Assembly (NCBI GenBank): GCA_900491605.1
Contig: UESW01004240.1
Location: 779,588 to 843,587 of the forward strand
Direction: 5' to 3'
Length of the DNA: 64,000 nt
Origin: Calamus simplicifolius
Taxonomy: Eukaryota; Streptophyta; Magnoliopsida; Arecales; Arecaceae
Every line of letters starts with the position of its first letter. Position 1 is the stretch's first letter. Shown piece by piece: positions 9,359 through 19,885 of this stretch. The position numbers and the translations under genes were made by a program. Under the pieces are notes generated by a model. The model was not told the DNA's origin. It was given only the letters and a program-made list of their open reading frames with translations, and ran no database searches.

Positions 9359-10296
9359 CAGATGTGTTGATCTTGAAGAAATGTCTCAGTAAGGAGTTTG
9401 AAATGAAAGATCTGGGTCCTGCCAAGAAGATCTTAGGAATGGAGATTCAGAGAGACAGAAAAGCAGGTAAGTTATATCTCTCACAGAGGAGATATATTGA
9501 GAAGGTACTTGAGAAGTTTGGCATGCAAAACTCTAAGCCTGTCAGTACACCTTTAGCATCACATTTTAGACTCTCAGCTATACATTCACCTCAGTCAGAG
9601 GTCGAGGAGGCTGCAATGTCTCCTGTCCCATACTCCAGTGCAGTTGGTAGCTTGATGTACGCTATGGTATGCACTCGTCCCGACATTGCGCAGGCAGTTA
9701 GTGTGGTGAGCAGATATATGGCACATCCTGGAAAGGTCCATTGGCAGGCAGTGAAATGGATACTTAGGTATCTTAGAGGCTCCACAAAATTGGGCCTAAT
9801 GTTTGATAGAAATAGTTCTAACTGTACTTCTGTTGTGGGATTTGTGGATTCTGATTATGCTGGGGATATTGATAAGAGAAGATCTTTGACTGGCTATCTT
9901 TTCACATTATCTGGCTCGGCTATAAGTTGGAGATCAACCTTACAGTCGACAGTTGCTTTGTCTACAACAGAGGCAGAGTATATGGCAGCAACAGAAGCAG
10001 TAAAAGAAGCTATTTGGTTACGAAATCTTGTTCAAGAACTTGGGCTCAAGCAGGAAGACAATTCAGTTGTCTTTTGTGACAATCAGAGTGCTATTTGCTT
10101 GATTAAAAATCAAGCATATCATGAGAGGACTAAGCACATTGATATCAAGTATCATTTTATTCGAGAGGCATTTACTGAGAGAAATATTACAGTAAAGAAA
10201 GTAGATACTGCTGACAATCCTGCTGATATGCTGACCAAGATAGTTCCCGCCAACAAGTTTAAGCATTGCTTGGACTTGATTGGCATGCTTGTTTGA
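9274..10296 (+). CDS. Tork copia Pol: rest of RT and RNase H
   Basis: 340 codons continuing RT in a frame shifted by one base, and overlapping the previous frame. YVDDMLIA holds the catalytic RT aspartates near residue 17. RNase H follows with VDSDYAGD, the STTEAEYMA block and CDNQSAICL, and the C-terminus ends DLIGMLV just before the purine tract. RNase H degrades the RNA strand during reverse transcription. All domain blocks are intact, so decay is limited to the frame offset. Confidence 0.92.
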   Translation: MYFRKVSDKSFVYLLLYVDDMLIAAKNMTDVLILKKCLSKEFEMKDLGPAKKILGMEIQRDRKAGKLYLSQRRYIEKVLEKFGMQNSKPVSTPLASHFRLSAIHSPQSEVEEAAMSPVPYSSAVGSLMYAMVCTRPDIAQAVSVVSRYMAHPGKVHWQAVKWILRYLRGSTKLGLMFDRNSSNCTSVVGFVDSDYAGDIDKRRSLTGYLFTLSGSAISWRSTLQSTVALSTTEAEYMAATEAVKEAIWLRNLVQELGLKQEDNSVVFCDNQSAICLIKNQAYHERTKHIDIKYHFIREAFTERNITVKKVDTADNPADMLTKIVPANKFKHCLDLIGMLV

Positions 10297-10467
10297 GGTT
10301 TGCTCCTTCTGGGGCTTGGTGGCGAGGTGAATGAAAGTTCTATTTTTGTTTTTCTTGAAGTGGATATGTTTTTCGTTGCATCCCTTGTTTCCTACACCGA
10401 GTTAGCTCACGTAGGCTTAGGGATGCTGGGAGAATATGTTCGACTTCTAGTTTGTTAAATTCAAGCC

Positions 10468-10478
10468 AAGTGGAGATT
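10468..10478 (+). promoter_or_regulatory. polypurine tract of Tork element
   Basis: AAGTGGAGATT lies directly before the 3' LTR. It is short and modestly purine-rich, but its place is right for priming plus-strand DNA synthesis. Confidence 0.7.
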
Positions 10479-10757
10479 TGTTAAATATGTCTTGAATTTT
10501 ATATATCGGGTCCGGGTTTTTTGACCCGACCCGATATTTTGTTGAGACCGGACCAAACCGGTCCGATAGGGTTTTTTTTGGGCGTATATATATACGCGTG
10601 AAACTTCTGTAATGAGGATCTTCTCCTTTATGATGATAATGGAATTTTGTCTGCCTTGCCCGTGGATGTAGATCACCATGATCGAACCACGTAAATTCTT
10701 GGTGTTCCTTTGTTTGTTTATTGTTTGATTTGTTTATTGAATCTAATTTCCGTAACA
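10479..10757 (+). repeat. 3' LTR of the Tork element
   Basis: 279 bp, matching the 5' LTR except for about three differences (a lost C near the first hairpin, and a changed/shortened T-run before the palindromic TATA region). Such likeness indicates a recent insertion. Confidence 0.95.
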
Positions 10758-10860
10758 AAACTCTTTAGGAAGAGGAACAAAAAGAGGTCGTGGTTGAGGC
10801 CATGGAAGAGGACGAGGCAGAGGCATAGGTTCACACACATTAGATTCTAAAGGTAGAAGA
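10758..10860 (+). pseudogene. decayed copia gag, Arg-Gly-rich part (copy A)
   Basis: Continues the gag relic broken by the Tork element: reads SLGRGTKRGRG with further GRGRGRG after a stop. It ends at the 8-bp flank of the hAT element. It is equivalent to 21184-21283 in copy B. Confidence 0.65.
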
Positions 10861-11494
10861 TAGGGATGACAATTTTTGTCATTGGCCGTTTATCCGATCG
10901 GTACCATTTTTAACAGATCGAAGAATCTTTGGTCTAAACGGTTTAACGGGTGATAAGATTTCTCGTTAACGGCTAAACAGGTAAATAGCCCAGGGATGAT
11001 ATTCTATGCCCCATCCCCGTTTACTCATTCCGTTCCCATTAAATTTAATATAATATATTTAAATTTTAAATATATAATATATTTAAAATTTAAAATTTAA
11101 AATAAATAATATATATATATATAGTAAAATACGTTTGAATTTTTTCTCCTGACTCTTGATCTTCCTTCTTTTAAGCAGCCGTCTGTTACTCTTCGTTCTT
11201 TCAAAGAGCTTTATCATATTTTTTTATTAATATTTTTTTTAATTTTTAATAAATTATAAATTTAATAAAATAATTTTATTTTTTCATGTAAACGGACAAA
11301 TGGGTACCCACTTTTGCCCGTCCCCATTCCGTTAGCTATAAGCTATGGGTATCCATTTGCCTGATCAAGTATCTCCATTCCCGTCCCGTTAGCTATAACA
11401 GCTTAACGGGATGAAAAACGAGAATGTTTTTTCTAATGAAGGCAGGGATTGATATAAACCGTTTTGAGCCATCCCAAGACCGTTGCCATCCCTA
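10861..11494. mobile_element. non-autonomous hAT element (copy A)
   Basis: 634 bp with terminal inverted repeats TAGGGATGACAA...TTGCCATCCCTA. It is flanked by 8-bp target duplications GTAGAAGA (10853-10860) and GTAGAGGA (11495-11502), one mismatch, as expected for hAT. The inside is AT-rich with repeated AACGGG/CCCGTT blocks and no coding potential. It interrupts the gag relic just before its zinc knuckle. The same insertion is at 21284-21928, so it precedes the duplication. Confidence 0.85.
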
Positions 11495-12070
11495 GTAGAG
11501 GAAGAAGATATGATCACTAGCAGCACTCATTCAATGATGACTCAAAGTTCAATAAGTCCAACATTGAGTGCTATCGCTGCCACAACTTTGGTCGTTACAA
11601 GTCTGAATGTACTATGAATCTCCATGAAAACAAAGCAGAGCATTCCAATTAGGCAAAAAACAATGAACAAAAAACACTATTTGTTAAGTTCAGGGGCTAT
11701 GTCATTGGTATTAAAAAAGCAACAAGTTGTTACATTACGGAGGCAGAGTTTGTAGCGGGAACCTCTTGTGCATGCCAAGCTACTTGGGTTAAAGAGAATA
11801 TTTGAGTTCTTGCATTGTTTCATGTAAGAAAACATAAAGATCTATTGTGATAATAGTTCAACCATTAAACTCTCCAAGAATTTAGTTTTACATGGTAGAA
11901 GTAAGTACATAGATGTAAGATATCATTTCCTCCGTGATCTCATGAAAGATGGAGTCATCGAACTTGTTTATTGTCGCACTGAAGACCAGGTTGCTGATAT
12001 ACTACTAAGCCTCTCAAATTGGCTACATTTGTGAAGCGGTGTAATTTACTTGGAATAAGTGGAGGAGTAC
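11495..12070 (+). pseudogene. decayed copia zinc knuckle joined to RNase H (copy A)
   Basis: After the hAT element the gag relic resumes with a degenerate knuckle, ECYRCHNFGRYKSEC, in which the usual His is Arg. From about 11690 it passes to RNase H/C-terminal pol blocks: EAEFVAGTSCACQATWVKE, then YCDNSSTIKLSKN and KYIDVRYHFLRDLMKDG. Protease, integrase and RT are missing, so a large internal deletion joined gag to RNase H. Several stops are present. Confidence 0.7.
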
Positions 12071-12109
12071 TTCGAGAGTATTATATGATCGATGCATCCC
12101 ATTAAAATT

Positions 12110-12174
12110 AAATTTTTTTATAAAACTGCTATTAAGCTAGCTATGCTATATGGAACAAAGCGTTGGATAATATT
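12110..12174 (+). mobile_element. RTE-type LINE fragment, 5' piece (copy A)
   Basis: Encodes YKTAIKLAMLYGTKRWII, matching the region just before the C-terminus of plant RTE LINE proteins. It is broken by the L1 insertion at TTGGATAATATT (12163-12174). The continuation is absent in copy A but present in copy B at 28547 onwards. Confidence 0.6.
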
Positions 12175-15122
12175 TTTTTTTTTGGGTACAAACAGTTGAT
12201 CAGACACGTCTAGTATGTATCAACCCAGAAACATCAGAATACAAAATTTGCCTCAAAATAGTAGGACAAGGATCACCCTAACTCCAAAACCAGTAGTCAG
12301 AATGCTGGGCCACTGAAGCCGCCACCCAATCAGCAGCCGCATTGGCTTCACGGTATATGTGTCGAATATGGGCAGATTCAGCTACCTGAAGACTAGACCA
12401 TATGTCCCAGAGAATCAGATTCAGGGGGGCAACATGGACATTTTCCTTCCGAAGCCACCTAATGACCGTCATAGAATCACCCTCGATCACAAATCTTTGG
12501 GCATGAAGAATCTAAGAAGCATAAGTAATACCAGCCCACGCAGCATATAGTTCGGTCATAGGGACAGAGGAATCCAGATAACCAAATCCACCCGCTGCCA
12601 TCATATGACCCTGAGGCCCACGGATGATGAAGGCCGAGCCAGTAAGTCTACCACGGACGCTCCCGTCAAAGTTGATTTTGACAAACCCTGGAGGGGGGGC
12701 TCCCAAGAAAAGAAAATCGTACGCCGGTTCGCTACCGAAGCAGCAGGGGAACCCCAGAGGCCAGAGAAGTCAGAACCAACCGAAAGCAAAGCACGGGCAT
12801 AATCCGTAGACAATGATATGATCTTCCTCACCAGTCTCTGCGAAGAAATAAGATCCTCCGTGAATATAAGCTGGTTCCTCGAAAGCCAAATCTGGTAAGC
12901 CGTAACCGCCCAAAGATCACATAAATGCTGGGGGGCCCTTCGAAGATCATGAAAGAAGAGGGAGCAAGGGGAACCTGAAGCATCCACTCTACCAGTATAA
13001 CCCATCAGGTGCCAAATCTGACGAGCTCTAGGACATAAGAATATAGCATGATCCGAAGACTCGTCCTGCAGCCCACATAGAGGGCAAATCGGCTGGATAG
13101 GCATACCCCTACTAGATAGCAAGGCACTCGTCAGAAGACAGTCCCAAAGAAGCTTCCAAATAAACAGCTGAACCCTGGGGAGGGTAGGGAGCGACCAGAT
13201 CCAAGAAGCATCCTTCGTACACTGAGACTGAGGCCTAAAAAACTTCATAAGGTCCCTGAAAGGGGCCCTAGATAGAGAGGATCTCTGCCAAAGCCTGACA
13301 TCCGCCGAGGGACTAGAAATGAGAGGGATCGAGAGAATCCGCTGAGAAAGTTCCCCACCGAAGAAATGGGTCACCGTGGGGGTATGCCAGGTATGAGAAT
13401 CTGGAGAAATCAGATCCTTAACCCTAAAGTCGGAGGGGACATCAATGCTGATAAATGAGGGCCACCGAGATAGAGAAAGCTCCGCAATCCAAGAATCCTG
13501 GATAACATCAATAGACTGACCATCACCAATCATCCAAGAAGTATTCTTCAGGATAGAATTCCCATACTGACACACCTCCTTCCAAAAGGAGGAACACCCT
13601 CGAGGCGGCAGAATGTACTCCCCATATCTCCAGTCACCATATCTTGCCCGCATCACAGAGCTCCACAAACATTGCGGCTCCAAAAGAAAGCGAGATGCAT
13701 GTCTGGCCAGAAGAGCTTGTCGCCTAATCAACAGGGATTGAATACCAAGACCACCTTCTTGGATAGGCATACAAATCATGTCCCAAGATAGAAGGTGGAT
13801 GCCGTGACCATCTTGTATAGAGGCCCATAAAAAGTCCCTAAACCATCTCTCGATCCTCCTTAGAACAGTAATCGGGATGGCCGCATTCGAAAGCAAATAA
13901 AGGAGGAAGGAAAGAACGACCGAATAATAGTGACCCTAGCCATCATAGATAAACCAGTGACATGCCACCCATCAATCCGCTATCGGACACGCCTCTCAAG
14001 GTCCTCATAGTCAGAACATCAGGGACGTCGACCGGTCATAGGAATCCCCAGATACATAAATTGGTCAGTCTGAGTTGATATCCCTAAGAGATTCATAATA
14101 GCTTCTATGGTGGTCTGGAAGTCTTAGGGCTGAAACAAATGAAAGACTTAAGAAGGTTGGCCTTCTGCCCAGAAGCCTGACAATAGGACTGAATAATGGA
14201 ATCAAAGGAAACTGCATTATCAGAGGAAGCCAGACCCAGAAGAATACAATCATCTGCAAACAGGAGATGAGAGACAGAAAGGCCCCCTACCCCTGCTAGA
14301 AAAGGAACAATCTTCCGATCCTGCTCAGCCTGAATGAAAGCACGGGAAAGATCATCCGCAGCCAAAATAAACAGAAGAGGAGATAGAGGGCAGCTCTGAC
14401 ATAATCCCACAGCAGAATGAAAAAACTCAGTCAAGCTCCCATTAATAATCAGAGAGAAAGAAGGCCTCCGAATACAAGCCATAACACACTCAATAAATAG
14501 CTCGTCAAATCCGAACTCCTGAAGAGTTCGGTACAAGAAGGCCCAATTCAGTCTATCATACGCTCTCTCCATATCAAGCTTGATAGCCATAAGACATCAG
14601 CTAGCTGGGGCTCTATGGAGATCATGCATAAATTCCTGTGTAATGAGAACGTTGTCCGAGATAGAACGACCTCTGATAAACGCCCCCTGTTCCACAGATA
14701 TAAGGCGGGGAATAACCGAATGGAGGCGACTAGCTAAGAGGCGAGCACATACCTTATATAAAGTAGTGCACAGACTGATCGGCCTAAAATGCTGAGAGAG
14801 TGAAGCGTCCAAGCGCTTAGGCACAAGAGTGATAAGGGTCTGATTCCATTCCAAAGGAATATGCTTTGATTGGAAGACATTCTGGATTGCTTGTATCATC
14901 TCCTGCCCTATGATATCCCAATAATGACGAAAAAAGAAGGGAGGAAAGCCATCCGGCCCAGGGGCTTTATCCGGACCAAGCTCCCAGAGGGCCCTACGAA
15001 CCTCGTCCGCATGGATCGGACTGACAAGCTTGGCATTATCCAAGGAGGAAACCTTTCTGGCATCAGAAACTTGGGTGACTCGGGCCCCATCACCAGTGGA
15101 GTCAGACCATCTAGACCGAAAA
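12175..15122 (-). mobile_element. L1 LINE, truncated at the duplication break (copy A)
   Basis: Poly-A tail reads as poly-T at 12173-12182. The body runs leftward-to-rightward as minus-strand ORF2 from RNase H back to the RT N-terminus. It matches 22606-25552 closely. It stops at 15122 in mid-RT and is followed by unrelated sequence leading into the reductase exon. Since copy B continues to a full-length 5' end, this stop is a duplication breakpoint and not an ordinary 5' truncation. Confidence 0.9.
12278..15122 (-). pseudogene. L1 ORF2: RT, zinc-binding and RNase H domains (copy A)
   Basis: Blocks in order on the minus strand: the RT region with GPDKAPGPDGFP (near 14990), ISLCTTLYKVCARLLASRL, KLDMERAYDRLNW and the LLFADDCI catalytic motif (near 14260). 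Next is the 431-codon open stretch 13896-12601, with the zf-RVT domain (ICPLCGLQDESSDHAIFLCPRA). RNase H follows to a stop at 12278 (IEGDSMTVIRWL, REANAAADWVA). At least four frame changes are present. A plant L1 of the RNase H-containing kind. Confidence 0.85.
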
Positions 15123-15198
15123 CAGTACTGATGACAGCTGATCCCTTTTATATATTAGCTTTAAAAAACTAGCTAGGGAGGGGATCATATATATATAC
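15123..15198 (-). other. start of intron 1 of reductase-like gene, joined to the L1
   Basis: The exon donor GTATAT reads on the minus strand from 15198. About 75 bp of AT-rich intron-like sequence follow before the sequence becomes L1 at 15122. So only the first 75 bp of the original intron are recognisable here. Confidence 0.6.
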
Positions 15199-15528
15199 CT
15201 TGATTTTTCCAGCCTCTTTTATTGCGTCGACAAGCTTAAGCTGAAGGGGAATTTGGTGGCTCCTAAAGTGCACGCCGGAGATGGCACAGATGACTACATC
15301 GACTTGCTTCACGGCATCCACAAGGCTTCGGTGATCGGAGAAGGAGCCCTCGACGAGGTGACAACCTTGCTTCTTGAACGACAGGAGCATTTGGACCTTG
15401 TCGATGTCCAGACCAATCTCTCGCCGTTGTAGTACATAGGTTGGATGCCCATTAGCCAAGCTTGCTTTAACAATCCTTCTCCCCAGGTATCCGGTTCCAC
15501 CTACCACAAGAACCCTACTCTTCTCCAT
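15199..15528 (-). CDS. pinoresinol-lariciresinol reductase-like, exon 1 only
   Basis: 110 codons from ATG at 15528 to a clean splice donor (AAG|GTATAT) at 15198. The NADPH-binding GGTGYLGRRIV motif is at residues 10-20, then HPTYVLQR, VQMLLSFKKQG, LVEGSFSDH and VDVVICAISG. This is the N-terminal Rossmann part of the PCBER/PLR family, NADPH-dependent reductases making lignans in the cytosol. The close wording to plant PLRs favours PLR over isoflavone reductase, but one exon cannot prove substrate. A full enzyme has about 310 residues. Downstream exons are not found in 1-15198: the gene is either truncated or has a very long intron. Confidence 0.85.
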
Positions 15529-15538
15529 TTCTCTCCTC

Positions 15539-15574
<36 letters not shown>

Positions 15575-16430
15575 GCACGGGACATCGAGAGAGGCATGTC
15601 TTTAATTAGACAATCGCCAATGGGATGACTGACGCTTCATGTACGGCAACATCATGCTTTTTATAAAATTCAGATCTGGGACAGCTGATGTTTGTCAACG
15701 CATGCATGCCTTTTTTAAAAGATTCCACGACCGACCTTCTTGTTGTTGCAATTTGATCAAATTTGATGCTCATGTATAATAAAAATCTGAGACAATTTGA
15801 TGCGTTCATTAAAATTCTCATCTAGTCTAAATATATAGCACTCTAGCGCAAGGGCTGTGGTTTTGGTTAGCCATGGATAGCACTTGGGGCGTTAGAGTAC
15901 TGGTAATTAAAAAAAGAAAGAAAAAAAGACCTCATCAAATAACTATATTTAGTATGTATTTTAAATAATAATTTATTTTTTTTGATAGGTGGTACATTTT
16001 TATTGGTCACTTTGAATATCATTTATAAACATATTATTATAAATATAAATTTTTTAAATCAAATATAATAATATAAATTTTTAATAAATTTAATTTAGAG
16101 GTATTTTAAAATTTTGATGTTATATGATTAATATGTTTGTCATACCAAATATAGTAATCAATATTATTGTAATATGTGTATACCACCAAATGCAATCTTG
16201 AAGATTCATGATAAATAGCCATATTTTGGTTACAATCGGTTGGTCGTTGCTTATTGTCCGGTACTGCAATGACGGATGTGGTCATAAGCAAAGATTCCGA
16301 TGGCTGGTCTTAAGAGGGAAGGTGGTTGGTTTGGGGGAAGTCCACCAACTATGACCTGGTTGTCCACTAAACTATGAGAGACATAAACCCATGAACCTAT
16401 TTCATAACATAAAAGCAAGATGGATAAGAT
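15529..16430. other. upstream region of reductase-like gene; otherwise noncoding
   Basis: A TATAAAA-type box on the minus strand at about 15660-15668 lies ~135 bp above the ATG and could serve the reductase exon. Further out the sequence becomes AT-rich (15900-16150) with no frame of note. The short frames at 15606-15821 and 16106-16499 show no known domain. Confidence 0.4.
15541..15571. repeat. (CT)n microsatellite in reductase 5' UTR
   Basis: About 15 CT units immediately upstream of the exon ATG (GA-repeat on the coding strand). GA/CT repeats in 5' leaders are common in plant genes. Confidence 0.9.
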
Positions 16431-16438
16431 CACATTAT

Positions 16439-16500
16439 GTGTGGCTCTAATACCATAATGTAACGATCCGAGCCCGCTAACCATCCAAAAAGAATTCAAT
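16439..16500 (-). repeat. relic LTR end with Met-type primer site
   Basis: On the minus strand an LTR-like end GATCGTTACA is followed by TTA and then TGGTATTAGAGC (plus coordinates 16444-16455). This differs by one base from the initiator-Met primer site. No coding part follows towards lower coordinates, so it is probably an old solo or fragmentary LTR element. The other LTR end was not found. Confidence 0.4.
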
Positions 16501-17831
16501 TGGTATTTGTTTATCTTACTTAACTAATTATAAATCATTTAATTCTTCTGTGGGGCTAATTGAAAGGAACATCACAACAATAAGAAAGAGTAAATTGTTC
16601 AAAGGAAAAGAGGCTCCAAGTGTCGAGATCATGGTTTAGGAAAGGTACAAGGGGAAGAGGACACGACACAGGTGAGTAAAAAAAAAAAAGGAAGCGAAAG
16701 GAAGAGAATAAATTAACGACCATCTAGAAAGGAGGATATTTTCTTGCTAGCAAAACTAATAATGACAAAAGTTGGATCTTTCAAACATGCATATGTCTTC
16801 AAGCTTGTTGTGGAGCATGATTGAGATGTTCAAAGCTGTAAGTTAAATATCATTAGGAAAAGAAAGAAGGAAAAATATGAAAAAATTTGCCAAATTCAAT
16901 ACACTGATATGCTTGAAAGTATATTGAAGCCATATCATCTCCAAATAATGTATGGAATAGCTTGAATTCATTTACTCCATTCAAAATAATCATGTACTAA
17001 TATTGACTAATAAACTTTGTTTTTGGAAGAACGATGATGGTGGACAAGAAGAAGAAAAGAGACATAAAATTATGTGATAGAAGGAAAAGAATTAAGAAGT
17101 TATGAAAATCAAAAGTTGCATTTTTATCAAAACGCTTTGATGATGATGATGGTGATGTTGGGAAATAAAGAGAAAATTTAGTCAAATGGAAAGAAAAGAA
17201 AAATTGTAGAAGTTGAATTTTATGATTCTAGATACTTTGATAACGTTGAAGAAGAAGAAAAATAGAGACAAAGTTTAGTAAAAAAAGATGTAACAGAAGG
17301 AAAAAAAAAGAAAAAAAGGAAAGAAGGAAGTTGAAATGAAAAGAACTAAAATCTATAAAAGTTATGAGTCAAATAAAATAAAAATTAAAAATCTAACAAA
17401 TTGTAAAATTACAGGAGAAATAGAGAAAGTGATAAAGTTAAACATTAAAAAATCTATAAACAAATAAGAATGAAAATAAAAGATATGTAGGATGAAAATA
17501 TTAAAAGAACTTATGAAGTCATGAACCTAAAAATTCAATGAAAATGTTGATTTTGAAGTAATTAAAAACAAAATGATGGCTAACATAGAAGATCCCACGT
17601 CATATTTTGGAGAAGATCGATAAGAAGATCGAAAGTATACTTAATGATAGAAGTTAAATAAGAAAAGATTTATTTTCTGATTAGGTGGAGAAAGGAATAC
17701 AAAGTTGAAAAACTAGCATGTTCTAGTCAAGATTCTTACACACGCACAAAAAGAAAAAAAAAGAAGATGAAGGCATTTGACAAGCCCCTTTCCATTAATA
17801 GAGATTTCCCTTAATATTTAAAAGCATCTTA
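16501..17831. other. AT- and purine-rich noncoding DNA
   Basis: Long A/G-rich runs on the plus strand (many GAAGAAG and AAAAGAAA blocks) with GATGATGATGG near 17140 and no reading frame with a recognisable domain. It may include the body of an old LTR, but nothing bounds it. Confidence 0.6.
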
Positions 17832-17846
17832 TCATCTGCAATCATT

Positions 17847-18891
17847 TTTTTTTTGTTGAAGAAGACGGGCGATCACACCAGTCTAGTGCGAGTCAGCTCA
17901 GATATATCAGAAAATAAAAGCTGTTTAAGTACAATGGGACAGGAATCACCCTGTCTCCATAACCAAAAACCAGAAAAAAAGGCCGCAACACCCGCAATCC
18001 AGTCAGCTACCACGTTGGCCTCACGATAGACATGCCGAATCTGGAAGCAGGAGACCCCCTCAAAAGAGACCAGATATCCAGAAGAAGATGATTGATAGGA
18101 GGGAGACCACTACAGTCCTGTCGAAGCCAGCGGATGACCATGAGGGAGTGTCCCTCTACAAAGAGACTCTGAGCATGAAGAGTCCGAGCAGCATAAGAAA
18201 TCCCAGCCCACGCCGCATACAGCTCTACCATAAGAACAGATGAATCAAGGAGCCGAAACCTCCGGCCACCAGCATACCACCATCAAACCCTCTAATAATA
18301 AAAGCAGAGCCAGCAAGTCTGCCCGGACACTCCCATCAAAGTTGATTTTAATATACCCTAAAGGGAGGGTTTCCAAGAGATAAAAACTGTCTGCCAGTTC
18401 GCTACCGAAGTAGCAGGGAACTCCAGTGTCCAGATCTGTCAAAATCAAGAGCAGAGCGAGAGTAGTCAGCGGAGAAAGATAAAGCAATCTGAGCAGTTCG
18501 CTCAGGGGGGACGGAGACGTTAGTAAAGATCAACTGGTTGCGGGATAACCAAATCTGGTACGCTGTGGCAGCCCAGGTGGCACCCTGCTGCTGCTTATTC
18601 CTTCTAATGTCTCTGAGAAAGGAGATCCGAGCCGAACTGGAACCATCCCCACAGATCTGATATCCCAAAATCCTCCATATATGTCTAGCTCTGGCATACT
18701 CAAAGATGGCATGATCAATAGTTTCGTCATCCTTTCCACACAAAGGGCAGATAGCCTGAATAGACACACTCCTACCAGAAAGCAAGAAGTAAGTAGGAAG
18801 ACAGTTCCACTCAAGCTTCCATATAAAGAGCTGCAACTGAGGGTGGATAGGAAGCTTCCAAATCCAAGCAGCATCCCTCGTGCACAGAGGC
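17847..18891 (-). mobile_element. 5'-truncated L1 LINE (third copy, different subfamily)
   Basis: About 1.05 kb with poly-A tail (poly-T at 17847-17854) and a perfect 15-bp target duplication TCATCTGCAATCATT at 17832-17846 and 18892-18906. Its protein is related to the L1 at 12175 and 22606 but clearly different in sequence. 5' truncation of this kind is the usual outcome of LINE insertion. Confidence 0.93.
17950..18891 (-). pseudogene. L1 ORF2 C-terminal part: zf-RVT and RNase H
   Basis: Minus-strand frame 18926-18402 encodes the zinc-binding RT-associated domain (WIWKLPIHPQLQLFIWKLEWNCLP is its hydrophobic core region; CPLCGKDDETIDHAIF holds the Cys/His ligands). RNase H blocks follow in other frames: INFDGSVRADL near 18340 and MVELYAAWAGISYAARTL at 18231, with VEGHSLMVIRWL. 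At least two frameshifts. Confidence 0.85.
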
Positions 18892-18906
18892 TCATCTGCA
18901 ATCATT

Positions 18907-19852
18907 GAATGATAGGAGGTCATCAAGATCTCTTATGTTGATTTTTTTAAAAAAAATTACAAATGATGCTCAAAATATCAAATTTAAGAGACAAGTGTTG
19001 GATATTAAACCAAATTTAATAAAGTATTAATTCAAATATTAATATATAATTAAGTCATTATTAAATTTTTTATGTCTCTACAAGCATGGGGGTGTTGGTG
19101 ATGTAGGTTCACCATGGAGAGTGAGAATTAGGTTATTTAAGGCCAGAGAACGTAGATGGAAGGATAAAATAAAATCACTTAATTTTAGTTGAGAAAGTGA
19201 TAATTAGGTTGGTCAAAAATTGTTACATGCTGTATGAATTTTTTTTTAAAAAAGTCAAAAATACATGTGGAAGATCTGTTGCTCGATGTGTGCTTAAATA
19301 ATAATAATAATAACAATAATAATAGCATGAAGCTTAACTGTTGGTATGCTAATAATAAATGATTAGGTGCTCAAGATTTTTTTCTCTTCTTTTTTTAAGA
19401 AAAAAATAAAAGATATTTATTTTTATATATTTTAAAAAAAATATATTTTTTTAATTTTTTTTAAATACAAAATGAATTCATAATTGGCTTTGCAAGCAAA
19501 GCCATCCGAAAGATTCTAAAGGTGACGATGATGTTGGTTCCCCTGGTTTGCTTAAAACCAGTGATATGAAGCTGCATGGATTCACTATTAATTTGAACCA
19601 GAGCTCAAAACACTTGAGATTCAAGCGAGTACTGAAATCAAAGCATGGGGGTTTGTGATTCCATTTTAAAAGGCGCTTCCATGCGTAGCTGCAGCTGGTG
19701 CCCCTGTTTTATGTTCCTTGAACCAAAAAAAAAAAAAAAATCATAAAAGAACGCAAATTTATTTACAGATGGTAGAATTTTTTCCTGCATCAATGAACAT
19801 TATGCGTCATAATGACAAGTATTCTATTTGTTAGTAGTATTGTTGTGACGTG

Positions 19853-19885
<33 letters not shown>

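Larger units (their letters stand above)
5225..10757 (+). mobile_element. Ty1/copia retrotransposon, Tork lineage, nearly intact
   Basis: A complete 5.53-kb element: two ~280-bp LTRs (TGTTA...TAACA), initiator-Met primer site, leader, gag, protease, integrase, RT, RNase H, purine tract. Domain order and motifs match the Tnt1/Tork group. The flanks are GAAC on the left and AAAC on the right, an imperfect target duplication. Copy B at 21181-21186 carries the unoccupied site, which proves the boundaries. Only about three differences separate the LTRs, so it is young. Two one-base frame offsets break the polyprotein. Confidence 0.95.
4459..15122. repeat. segmental duplication copy A (interrupted by a Tork copia element)
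   Basis: Without the copia insertion at 5225-10757, this stretch matches 20418-25552 base for base apart from about 1-2% scattered differences. It begins where the gypsy-1 LTR ends and stops inside an L1 at 15122. The shared contents, in order, are a ~320-bp unique-looking leader, copia gag relic, hAT element, copia RNase H relic, RTE LINE piece and the 3' half of the L1. Confidence 0.9.

Noticed and set aside
12605..12809. Plus-strand frames opposite the L1 RNase H
   Set aside because: Shadows of the minus-strand ORF2, repeated in copy B at 23040 for the same reason.
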